From Diplonema japonicum (taxonomy: Eukaryota > Euglenozoa > Diplonemea > Diplonemida > Diplonemidae), in the NCBI GenBank assembly GCA_964019335.1, contig OZ025710.1, positions 310,001 to 374,000 on the forward strand: a stretch of DNA of 64,000 nt, given 5' to 3'. The notes under the pieces are model-generated. The model did no database searches. It had not been told where the DNA came from and saw nothing but the letters and a program-made list of their open reading frames with translations. Positions 53,579 through 63,300 of the stretch are shown in pieces (position 1 is the first letter of the stretch; the number at the start of each line of letters is the position of its first letter). The position numbers were made by a program, and so were the translations under genes.

Positions 53579-54100
53579 AAAAAAAAAAAAAAAAATTAAA
53601 AAAAAAAAACCCCTTCAGTTGTGAGAGAGAAATAAGAGTGAAGGGGGAGAAGGGGGAAAAAAAAAAGTGCTGTTTTTTTTTTTTTTTGTTGCAAACTACC
53701 TGCTGGTGGTCTTTTTTTTTTTTTTTTTTTTTTTTTGTCTTTCTTTTTTTCTTTTCTCCCCGTCCCCCCGTTCCTATCCCCATTCTTTTTTTTTTTCCCC
53801 CTGTTTTCTTTTTTTTCAAAAAAGTCATTCATTGCCTTTTTCTTTTCTTTTTCTCCTTTTTCTTCTTTTTTTACCCCCTTTTTTTTTACCTTGTTCATCC
53901 ACACATCAATTTTCATATATTCCTATTCTCTTTTTCTTTCCTTATGGTAATTCGGCCTCTTAGAGGAGAACATGAGAACAGGTCGTAATGAGGAAAGTCG
54001 GTCCTCGGTCTCCTCGTATCAGGCTTGTTCCTCCGGTTTACCTCGGCTCCAAGACCGTGCTTTAAATTTAAAAAAAAAAAAAAAAAAAGGCGGGGGGACA
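53579..54100. other. 0.5 kb T-rich spacer
   Basis: This spacer has many T runs separated by C. From about 53945 to 54100 it becomes ordinary sequence in frame with the next gene. I treat that as 5' UTR because it includes a poly(A) stretch and no start context like the neighbours. The next ATG would then be 54101; a start at 53972 remains possible. Confidence 0.45.
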
Positions 54101-57100
54101 ATGAACTTTGCCATACCAGATCTTCCTACTCCACTAGCACCTCTGAGGATACCACCGGTGACAAGGGCGTGCAGCATCGAGAGAAGCGAGAAACAAGGAC
54201 TGAAGTTGAAAGTTTTAAAGGAAACCGCCAACTTCCTACGCGACCACGCAGAGCCTCGAAAGCTGATTGTGGACCCGGTGCGGACCTGGAAGGACTGGAG
54301 CACAGGCGTAGCCATCCCAAAGAGATGGAGAGACCCCCTGACAACAAAAACAACCGGCCGGGAGAAAGCAGTGATAAACATAAACAGAAACAGCAGCCAA
54401 ATAACGTTTTCAGGAGGCATATTAGAACCAACACTTTTACTCCACTTTGAAGAGATGTGCCGATGGCACACATCAACAAATATCGGGGAGGAAATATCGG
54501 TATCGTTCGCACAATGCACCATTCCACCGGAGCTCTCTCGTGAGCTCACGTTCATCGTGGATAAGTACAAAGACGTGTTGCTCCACGTAACGGTCCCCCA
54601 TGACGGGGCACAGCAACATCTACAAGAAGAGATCAACGGAATCTTCACGAGAAAGCGGGCACGGATAGACCAAGAGGACCGCTTGAAAACTGAGACCGCA
54701 AAATTCAAGTCGGAACTCCGAACCTACAAAAGGTTCGTGGTCGGGTCACAAGCGCAGCGGAAGGACACAGTTTCCGAGGAAGCCCTCTCCCGCACGAGCA
54801 TCACGAGAGCCTATGAAAAGGGTTTCAAAGCCATCGCAAAGGCCGCACGGCTGGACTACAATAAGACCTACGAAGAAGTGGCTCACGCCAATGCCGAACG
54901 ATTCCTAACCTCTTGCCTCTCGGATCTCTGCGTTCAGGAGGCACGGGAAAGGTTCAGAAGGTTTGTCAATAAACACCAGACGCTATGTCTCTCATGGTGC
55001 TTGGAGTCCGAGCTGATATGCAGAATCATGCTTCGCAACACAGAGAAGACCGACCGTGAGGCCTTCGTCAGGAAATGCAACAGAAGCTGGGGGGACTCAA
55101 GGATCACGGAAATCGCAAGAAACCGAAGCGAGGCCGCAGAACGGGCTTCCTTCTGGGAGGGCTTTATGCAATTCCACGTGGGCTTGCAAGAGGAAGAAAA
55201 GAATGAACGGCACGTCATCTCCGATGAGTTCGACAGCGACGCAGCACGCATTTCTGCACTGGAAGCGGAAAGACTCGTCGTTGCCGAAGAAGAACAGCTC
55301 GGCAGGGAACTCATTGAGTTCAACGGGCAGAAAACATATTATTTCAAAGAGATCTTCGACGGTATTCAAGCACGGCTTGTCTTTGAGCGTAGAATCAAGC
55401 AAGAACTGTTCATCAAACGGGAACAGGCCACACGAACGAAACAAAAGGCTGCTGCCGCAGCTCAATGGATGCAGTTTGCATCCATTTCCACGTTTCTTAT
55501 CGCGATGCACCAACGGTTCTCGCATCTCCGCGAGCTTGGCGTGCTCAGGGAAAAAATGCTCAGTGAACTTCCCGTGCTTACCTTCGAGGTTCCATACAGC
55601 ACCGACCTCCCTGTTCACTATCTTAGCCACAACGTTGCCCCCTTTCCCACCCGCATCTGCGACACAGGGTTCTTCTGCATCAGACCCGAGCTGTCTTATC
55701 TTGAACAGCTTCACACGTCCATTGCAGCACATGAGGACGTGCTTGAATCGCTTCTTGTAGACATCCCCCCGCTGCCTGGCCACGGGTACACCGAGGTATA
55801 CGAAGCTCTCTGTGAACGCGTCGCAGCGTATGAGAGAGCCCCCCCACTGCAGTGGTATCTAACGCAAAAGACCCTAGTCTCGAAATGGACTTTTGAAATC
55901 TCGATTGACAAGATGTCGCGTGGGGAATGCTTGACATCCGACAACGGGGCGGGCTTAACAGAACAAGATGGGGTGTGGAGATGGAAGAGCACGGAATCCA
56001 CGCTCGGGGTGCAGTATTTGACAGACGCTTGCCGTCAGGTGTCGTTCACCTCACACGGCAGTGAGGGTGTTGAGGATGCGGTAGAAGGCGAGCCTCTTCG
56101 CTTCTTTTCTCTTTCGGCAACGGTTTGTCTATCTGGTGTCCCTGGTACCCCTGAGACCTCTGTCGAGTCCCGAGTCAAGATCGAGGTACGTCCTCCGAAA
56201 ATATCCCTGAACCCTCATGCTCCCGAGCTCTTCACCGACTACACATCGGAGACCACAGACATCCTGAAAAACCTGGTTTTTAAAGGCACCGAGCTGCCCA
56301 GAAAAACTGTTTTACGAGTCTTCCTCGACAAGCATGTGGAGTTTCTAACGCAAAACGCCCGCGAGAAAATCAGGTTCGTCACCGGACGTGACGTGGCCAT
56401 TACAGAAGAGAACGAAATAATCTACAGGAGCACGCGGGTTGGCTCGCTTGAACTCAGGGAAACGGGGCTTGAGATGACTGTAAACCCCTCCACGGCAGTC
56501 GACGTACTGAACAGGCTGGCACGGTGTGTTAAATACTGCATACCCCAGGGAGGGAAACCCATCATAGGGGAGAGGAAAACGATGGTGGAATACGACGACG
56601 GCGCAGGGGTCTCCCGTATTAGAGTTGGAATGACCGTTAGACACGTCGACCAGCCGACCACCGTCACACTGCCGGTGGCGAAGGTGTTGTACCACCAAGC
56701 GATGACAAGGACGTTGTCGGATATTCTGCAGCAAGCCCCGGCAGGGGGCTGCACAGTGCACGTCTTTCCCAAGGCCTCTGTGACCGACCCCGACACAGAG
56801 TACTTTTCAGGAGGGCATATGACAGTTACGCTTTCCGGTGTTACGGGACGCTATGATTCGCTGGTTTTAAACAGTGACAGGAATGCAGTGGTCTTCGACC
56901 ATGCAGCCAAAAAGATCTACCAAGGCTCACAAGAGGTGGGCACCTTCCGCTTTGAGGGGCACCACGTCGACGGCGCAGTTGTCGAATTGCTAAAAAACGC
57001 TGTTAAAAAAGCAAAGCTGACAACGTTCCTGTCGCAAGCCCCGGAGCCCCCCCGAAGGCGTGTCGAGAGCCTCGACCCGCTGGCACCTCCGCCCGACTCG

Positions 57101-59182
57101 GAATTCCCTTCGTGGAAGAAAAAAGTCAGAAGGATATTCTGCATGATCTCGGCTGTCTCCCACCTTGTCCGGGGTAGCTTCACCAAGAAGGTCGCACGGA
57201 AAGTGACCATATTCTTCTCAGAGAAGACTCCCCTTTCGGTGGTGGCAATGATCCTCAACGCGTTCAAATACGGGGTTTTGATAGGCCCAGAGCGAGTGGG
57301 GATACGCAACATTTCAGTCTCTCTCCAACTAGGGCAGTCCATCATGTCGAAGCTCACCGATGACGGGCTGCACGACGTTCTGTCTGAAGAAACAACACCC
57401 GTGTTTTTAAAGCAGACGCAGGTGAAGGTCACAGGCCCGTTGATATCTGTAATTGGGAAGTATGCTCTGCGATACAAGGAGGGCTCCGGTGCTGTTCGCC
57501 TTGCGGGGTTTGACATCCACCCTGATCTTGATTCGATTCCTTTACCTAGCTTCACCTTTGTTTTCAAGCTCTTTACCTCCGACGAAGAGGACAGTTTATG
57601 TCTTGCAGCCAAGGACAGCGTCGTGCGGCATCACCCAATTGAGGATCACAACGATGGTGAAGGAAGTACGCTGCCTTCTGCTGAGCGAAGCTTAACACGC
57701 GCTCCAGACAGTCCGGTGAGCCCTGGGAAAACCTCGACGAAGCTGAACAAACTGAGAACAAAACTACACGAAAAGATCACGCAAAAACTGGACGGAAACC
57801 TGGCAGGCGTTCTGGGCACGCACGTGAAGAACGAAAAGGTGAGAACCGGAAACAAGACGAAAGACCACGCGATTCTGGTGGACGGTAAACAAATCGGCGT
57901 GGCGCAGTATGTTGGGAACAACAACATGCACACCTTTGTCTTGTCGCTGCAAAGCGGGGTGAAGAGAAAGTGTTTGATAAGCGTCCTCAGAGCAGTGTGC
58001 TTCGAAAATTCCTCATCATGCCCAGCAAGCGACAAGCGACGCGTGTTGATTTCCGCCTCTTTGAAAGGAAACCACGTGGCATCTCTCGGCATGACCGTCT
58101 CTGTCTTGGAAGTGGACGACGTGACTGTGATAAACATGGAAGCACCGAATCTCGCCTACCGAGCAGTTCACAATGAGGCTTCACAACCTTTCATGATCGC
58201 ACCGTTGTATTCTACAACGATCTCAGACCCCGACACGCAGTTCTTCGACCATGGCCAGTTGGTCATTGAGAACATCTCAGGTGGTCACAAGGGCGACACG
58301 CTCACGTTGCTCTCCAAACAGCAGCAGGTTGACATGATCGCACGAACGAAGCCGAACACGTTGTCTATCTTTTCCAAACATTTCATCAGCGACCCATCAG
58401 CATGTCTCTTCGAGGTGAGGGAGGGCAAGTACCTCCATCTCTGCGGTGAAAACGCTACACAGATAGCCCAGCTGTTCAACCCGAAAAGCAAAAACTCTCT
58501 TGCCGGCCGCAGCCTTTGCATAAACTTCGACTCCTGTCGATCAAACAACGGTACAGAAAAATTCGTAACCATTGATATATTGATGTTCATTCTGAACTGT
58601 GTTTGCTATTCCAATTCGGAGTACACCACTATCGGGGGAAAGGCTATCATATCCAACTTTCAAATCCGGGTTTCAGATGGGTTCAACTCTTTAGAGGGGA
58701 AAAAACGCTTTACTCTAAAGCTTCTCGCACCTTTAATAGGTCTTCCCGGTTTCCACAGCACAGCGACCATTCAAAGCCCTATACAGTATGTGAGGCTTTA
58801 TCCCGTTCTTACTCTGAACGTAAGCCCGAACCACTCCTTCACCAAAGGGTTCGTGTCCGTCAGGTTGGATACGTCGTTCGCCTCATCGTCTCCTTCGCTT
58901 CTCTTGTCGCTCGACATTTCTCAGTTGGGGCTGAAACTTGTCAACAATGGGCTGTATGTTTCCGCGGTCTTGGTCTGCTTCGTGGAGGCGTTCTCTCCGC
59001 ATTGCATCCGGTTGGAGTTCACTCAAGGATGTAAGTGCTCTGCCAAACAGCTGCTTTCCCTTTTGCGTGCCATTGAGGTACGCAGCGATATGGGCACCCC
59101 GGGCACGGCTCAGGCTGTCCTCACCACATGCGAGGGTGACGATCGTGTCCTCAGCTGCACCACCAAAATAGTGGTTGGTTGA
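54101..59182 (+). CDS. 1693-residue protein with C-terminal VCBS/cadherin-like repeats
   Basis: This intronless gene has no signal peptide or membrane segment. Residues 1-520 are largely helical and charged with coiled-coil stretches (ISALEAERLVVAEEEQLGRE, IKQELFIKREQATRTKQK). From about residue 640 to the end there are at least five divergent beta-sandwich-type repeats. Two kinds of signature recur: DPDTEYFSGGHMTVTLSG and DPDTQFFDHGQLVIENISGG; and a helix-strand piece seen as LNRLARCVKYC, MILNAFKYG, VLRAVCFENSS, ILNCVCYSN and LLRAIEV. These resemble the LLRSVxYxNTS...RTVxxTVxDG repeats of bacterial VCBS/cadherin-like surface proteins. That they lie in a protein without export signal is odd. 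A structural, perhaps flagellar, role is possible. The start is uncertain by 43 codons. Confidence 0.75.
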   Translation: MNFAIPDLPTPLAPLRIPPVTRACSIERSEKQGLKLKVLKETANFLRDHAEPRKLIVDPVRTWKDWSTGVAIPKRWRDPLTTKTTGREKAVININRNSSQITFSGGILEPTLLLHFEEMCRWHTSTNIGEEISVSFAQCTIPPELSRELTFIVDKYKDVLLHVTVPHDGAQQHLQEEINGIFTRKRARIDQEDRLKTETAKFKSELRTYKRFVVGSQAQRKDTVSEEALSRTSITRAYEKGFKAIAKAARLDYNKTYEEVAHANAERFLTSCLSDLCVQEARERFRRFVNKHQTLCLSWCLESELICRIMLRNTEKTDREAFVRKCNRSWGDSRITEIARNRSEAAERASFWEGFMQFHVGLQEEEKNERHVISDEFDSDAARISALEAERLVVAEEEQLGRELIEFNGQKTYYFKEIFDGIQARLVFERRIKQELFIKREQATRTKQKAAAAAQWMQFASISTFLIAMHQRFSHLRELGVLREKMLSELPVLTFEVPYSTDLPVHYLSHNVAPFPTRICDTGFFCIRPELSYLEQLHTSIAAHEDVLESLLVDIPPLPGHGYTEVYEALCERVAAYERAPPLQWYLTQKTLVSKWTFEISIDKMSRGECLTSDNGAGLTEQDGVWRWKSTESTLGVQYLTDACRQVSFTSHGSEGVEDAVEGEPLRFFSLSATVCLSGVPGTPETSVESRVKIEVRPPKISLNPHAPELFTDYTSETTDILKNLVFKGTELPRKTVLRVFLDKHVEFLTQNAREKIRFVTGRDVAITEENEIIYRSTRVGSLELRETGLEMTVNPSTAVDVLNRLARCVKYCIPQGGKPIIGERKTMVEYDDGAGVSRIRVGMTVRHVDQPTTVTLPVAKVLYHQAMTRTLSDILQQAPAGGCTVHVFPKASVTDPDTEYFSGGHMTVTLSGVTGRYDSLVLNSDRNAVVFDHAAKKIYQGSQEVGTFRFEGHHVDGAVVELLKNAVKKAKLTTFLSQAPEPPRRRVESLDPLAPPPDSEFPSWKKKVRRIFCMISAVSHLVRGSFTKKVARKVTIFFSEKTPLSVVAMILNAFKYGVLIGPERVGIRNISVSLQLGQSIMSKLTDDGLHDVLSEETTPVFLKQTQVKVTGPLISVIGKYALRYKEGSGAVRLAGFDIHPDLDSIPLPSFTFVFKLFTSDEEDSLCLAAKDSVVRHHPIEDHNDGEGSTLPSAERSLTRAPDSPVSPGKTSTKLNKLRTKLHEKITQKLDGNLAGVLGTHVKNEKVRTGNKTKDHAILVDGKQIGVAQYVGNNNMHTFVLSLQSGVKRKCLISVLRAVCFENSSSCPASDKRRVLISASLKGNHVASLGMTVSVLEVDDVTVINMEAPNLAYRAVHNEASQPFMIAPLYSTTISDPDTQFFDHGQLVIENISGGHKGDTLTLLSKQQQVDMIARTKPNTLSIFSKHFISDPSACLFEVREGKYLHLCGENATQIAQLFNPKSKNSLAGRSLCINFDSCRSNNGTEKFVTIDILMFILNCVCYSNSEYTTIGGKAIISNFQIRVSDGFNSLEGKKRFTLKLLAPLIGLPGFHSTATIQSPIQYVRLYPVLTLNVSPNHSFTKGFVSVRLDTSFASSSPSLLLSLDISQLGLKLVNNGLYVSAVLVCFVEAFSPHCIRLEFTQGCKCSAKQLLSLLRAIEVRSDMGTPGTAQAVLTTCEGDDRVLSCTTKIVVG

Positions 59183-59227
59183 TTCTTTTTTCGTCTTTTT
59201 TTTTACGCGGAGTCGCTGTTGAAATGG

Positions 59228-59638
59228 ATGTCGGAGCTAAGATGGGTTAAAGAAGACACGACGTCGGAGGTGACGGCGGTGGAGTTAGCCCTAGACTTCG
59301 AAGCGACGACACGAAGATCGCTGGGAATGACGCAGGATGAAAAGGCGCGAAGGATCAAGAAACTGATCCAAAAGGTGAACGACAGGTGCGCATTACAAGG
59401 AAGGAAAATGCCTTTCCCGGCGAAGAACAAAACGAGAGTGAAGTCCCTCATGGCAATAGGAGGGAAGGCGGCGATAGGCTTTGCAAGGAGACCGATCTTC
59501 GCCTCACGAGAAACCCAGGACAGGCTAAGAGAGCTGAAGACCAACCTGAAGAAGGACCGCATCAACCGTCTGCGAAAGACACTGGTATCCGCCATCGGAA
59601 CGAAAGCGAGGCTCCAAAAAGGAAGCATCAAGAGATAG
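59228..59638 (+). CDS. Small basic protein, first unit of a tandem pair (136 aa)
   Basis: The first in-frame ATG is 59228, 45 bases after the previous stop. The protein is very basic in its C-terminal 95 residues, with motifs MAIGGKAAIGFARRPIFA and INRLRKTLVSAIGTKARLQ. It has no signal peptide, membrane segment or known domain. Its last 95 codons and its 3' flank (AGATAGACCCCC followed by a short hairpin-like stretch) are duplicated directly downstream. High Arg/Lys content would suit RNA or DNA contact, but I cannot name a family. Confidence 0.6.
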   Translation: MSELRWVKEDTTSEVTAVELALDFEATTRRSLGMTQDEKARRIKKLIQKVNDRCALQGRKMPFPAKNKTRVKSLMAIGGKAAIGFARRPIFASRETQDRLRELKTNLKKDRINRLRKTLVSAIGTKARLQKGSIKR

Positions 59639-59705
59639 ACCCCCACCCCCCCTAAGGGTGGTCCTCGAGTGGGATTTGCCCTTAAACATCGCCTTTTTTT
59701 TAAAT

Positions 59706-60002
59706 AGGGCACGCAGAATCAAGGCCCTAATCGTAAAGATAAACGCAGCGTGCAGGGCACGGAAGAAGCGACGCCCCTTCCCAGCAGACGAGCAGAAAAG
59801 GGTGAAGTCCCTCATCGCCATTGGAGGTAAGGCAGCTATAGGCTTCTCCAGGAGGCCCATTTTTGCTACCCAGTCCACGCACGACAAGCTGATGGATTTG
59901 AAGGCCGCCTACAAGCGGGATCGCATCACTCGACTTCGCAAGACGCTCACAGCCACGATCGGGATGAAAGCAATGCTCCAGAAGGGGAGTATTAACAGAT
60001 AG
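59706..60002 (+). pseudogene. Partial second copy of the basic-protein unit, lacking the N-terminal part
   Basis: From an AG at 59705-59706 after a T run, the frame ARRIKALIVKINAACRARKK through LQKGSINR parallels residues about 42-136 of the upstream protein, with many synonymous and conservative changes. No ATG precedes it in frame; the frame opens only at a GTG at 59658. The 3' flank is also duplicated. Either this is a truncated tandem duplicate, or it is an alternative 3' exon joined to the upstream N-terminus by splicing. The acceptor-like border and the open frame keep the second reading alive. Confidence 0.5.
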
Positions 60003-60330
60003 ACCCCCCCCCCCCCCCCCCCCCTCCCATAGGGCGGCCCTCTAGCGGGGGGCTTGTCCTGTACTTTGAGTTTTTATCCTCCTGTTTTCACAGGGGGGCT
60101 TTTTTTTTGAAACATAAACGTGTTTAGTTCTGGATGGTTTTTCTTTTTTTTTTCTCCATTTTCAGTATTTTTTTCTTCCGTTCTATCATCCCCCTTCCCC
60201 AAACATTCATTACATATCACAGGACACACAAAAAGAGAGACACAAAGAAGAAAAAAAAAAAAAGAAGCAAGAGCAAAAGCTCTACCGGGAGTAGGGTTTG
60301 CTTGCGCTTTCCAAGAAGGAAAGACAAAAG
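60003..60330. other. Spacer before the lectin gene
   Basis: It begins with a C run (about 22 C) that corresponds to the duplicated 3' flank of the basic-protein unit. T/C tracts follow, with AG sites near 60223 and 60250, then an A/G-rich leader before the ATG. No gene is seen. Confidence 0.5.
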
Positions 60331-63300
60331 ATGCATCGACCTGTGATGCTGGTGTCGCTGGCAGCGTCGTGCCTCGGCACCGTGTACGACCAAGGGGTGC
60401 CGATGACACCCTTCCCCGATGTGAAGTGCTCGGACATCACGTTCACGCCCGGCGCGGGGTGCAGTTGCACCACGACCATCAGCGGCTCCGTGGTGGACGT
60501 GGAGGACGGGTTCGACCCTGCCACAGACACGCTGACGTGTGGAGCGTGCGCGAGTCTGGGCATCACACCGAACTTCGACAGGACAACGGGGATCCTGCAG
60601 ATGTCTGGCGACGCCACCATCGACCAGTACGCGCAGGCGATCGCGAGCGTGACCTTTACGTCGACGTCGGGAGCTGGAACCTCCCGCCGCCTGACCTACA
60701 ACTTCGGTCACGCCATGTACTCCACGCACACGGGGAACTTCTACGAGTACTACCCGAAGAACAACGTGAACTGCAACACGGTGGGGAACTGTCACTGGGA
60801 CGACGCGCAGTCGGAGTGCGCGGACAAGTCGAAGGACATCCTCGGCCTTGCAGGCTACCTCATCACCATCACCTCGCAGGACGAGCAGGACGTTGCCTCT
60901 GCTAAGCTGCACGGCGAGGGTTGGATCGGAAGTGCCGACATCGCGAAGGAGGGGGAGTGGCGCTGGCTCACGGGACCGGAGGGGTGCCCCCCCTACAACC
61001 TGCAGCTCACGGGGGCTGCGAGGACCGCCTGCGACGTCGGGTACCCTCTCCCGGAGTTGAAGGACGCGTGCTCGGGGCCCGACTGCGGGCAGGGTATGCT
61101 GATCGGGTCCGGGAAGGGGTCCAGCTTCCGGACCGCGTCGGGGGCCTACGCCAACTGGGCCACCGCTGAACCGAACGAGTACTCGAAGGACTGTCCGGGG
61201 ACCTGCGCCACCACCGGCGAGGACTACGGGCACTACTACGGGAGCGGGAAGTGGAACGACTACCCGAACGGACACACCCGGATCGAGGGCTACGTGTGTG
61301 AGTGGGGCGGTGTGGGGAACCTCTGCATGAGCAAGGACGACGTGTACGGGTCGCAGATCGTGACGGCAGGGTGCAGCTCGTACACGAACCAGGGGGTGTG
61401 CGAGGCGCGCCTCCCCGCCGGCTCGTGCAAGTGGGACCGGACGCAGAACCCCGCGAAGTGCGTGGAGGCCGGGTGCCGCCGCTACGACTCGATGACGACC
61501 TGCGAGGGGGACCTCATGTGCGACTGGGACACGACGAAGAGCCCGCCCGAGTGCGTGGACAACTACTGCGCGGTGACGCACGCCGCGGCGGCGAGCTGCA
61601 ACGCCGACAAGACCGCCGACGGACCGTGCTACTGGAAGGGGAACACGTGCCAGCCGCTGGTGTGCACGGACGTGACGGACAAGTGCAGCTGCCTGCAGGC
61701 CTCTCCGCAGTGCGCGTGGGTCGGGGGAACGTGCGTGAACCCGGCGCTCACGAGCAACCCGCTGTGCGGGGGCAAGGCCACGGACTCGGCGTGCATGGCG
61801 GACGCGAACTGCGTGTGGGACATGTCGAGGACGCCGCTGTGCCAGATTTCAGAGTGCTACCCGCTGTGCACGCAGCAGACCTGCAGCGCGAAGAGCGGGT
61901 GCACGTGGGACGGGACGGACTGCAAGCGCGAGCAGCCCGGGTGCGCGAAGCACGCGGACGCGGCGTCCTGCAAGCAGGACGACAAGTGTCTGTGGGACGT
62001 GATGTGGGCGACGGCGAACACCTGCGTTGACAACCCGTGCCGCACGATCACAGACCAGCAGGCGTGCACGGCGGTGGCGATGGAGATGCCTTCCCCGTGC
62101 ACGGCACCAAGGGGGAACCCGGACTACTGCTTCCTGAACGTGTGCGAGTACGACGCGAACAAGGCCCCGAGCTGCAACCCGAAGAAGTGCCTGCACACGG
62201 CGGAGGGGGAGTGCAACGCGGAGGACGGGTGCCAGTGGGTGCCGCTCGCCACGCCGGCGCCAACGGGCCCGCCGTCGACCCTCGTGGAGTACTGCGCGGA
62301 GGAGAAGTGCAAGTACACGAACACGCAGCAGTGCAACAACGACCCGTACTGCAAGTGGGACGACCAGAGGTCGACCTGCGTGGAGGCGAAGTGCCCGAAG
62401 CACCCGGATGAGCTGACCTGCGACCAGGACAAGGTGTGCCACTGGGACTCGTCCTCGAGCCCGCCGATCTGCGGGCCCACCGTGTGCGGGGTGCACACGA
62501 CGCAGGGGGCGTGCACGGCGAACAGCGGCTGCATGTGGGAGGACAGCTCGAACCCCGCATACTGCACCGCCGCGTCTTGTGAGAGGTACAACGTCCCGAA
62601 CCCGAACGACAAGTGCGGGTGCGTGGCGGACCCCGATTGCTCGTGGGTGGCGGACACAACCGGATCGGGGAACTCGCACTGCGCGAAGACCTCCTTCTCC
62701 ACCTGCCCCGACATGGACGTTGCCTTCGTGGTCGACGGGTCGGGCTCCATGTCGAGGTCCTTCGGGAACCACCCACACGGCTTCTACGGGCTGATGGAGA
62801 CTCTGAGGGACTGGGTGAGGACGCTCCCCCTCACGGGAGAGGACCACACGGTGGGAGGAAACTCGAACGTGAAGGGGGGCGGTTTCCGTCTCACCTTCAT
62901 CCAGTTCTCGAGGGCTGAGGCGACGCCCGCGATGGACCACCCCACAAACTGCGCGGTGGGCCAGTGCACGGACGGTCTCTTCTCTGGTAACATCAACGAG
63001 CTGATGGGGGACATCGACTGGCACGAGGCGAACTACCAGGGGCAATGGACCTACCTCCACGACGCCCTTCTGGACGTGGCGGACCACGCCTTCCTCCCCA
63101 CTCAGTCCCCCCCGCACAGGAAACACGTGGTGATCATCATCGCCGACGGTGGGCTCACCGACTACGACGGCGACGCCTGCAGCGCCGGGACGTCGTGCGG
63201 GCAGTGCCCCCGCGGCTGTGACGCCAACTGGAAGCCCACCTACCCCGGGATGCTGGACGACGCGCAGCAGAAGCTCCGCGACGAGGACGTGATCGTGTTC

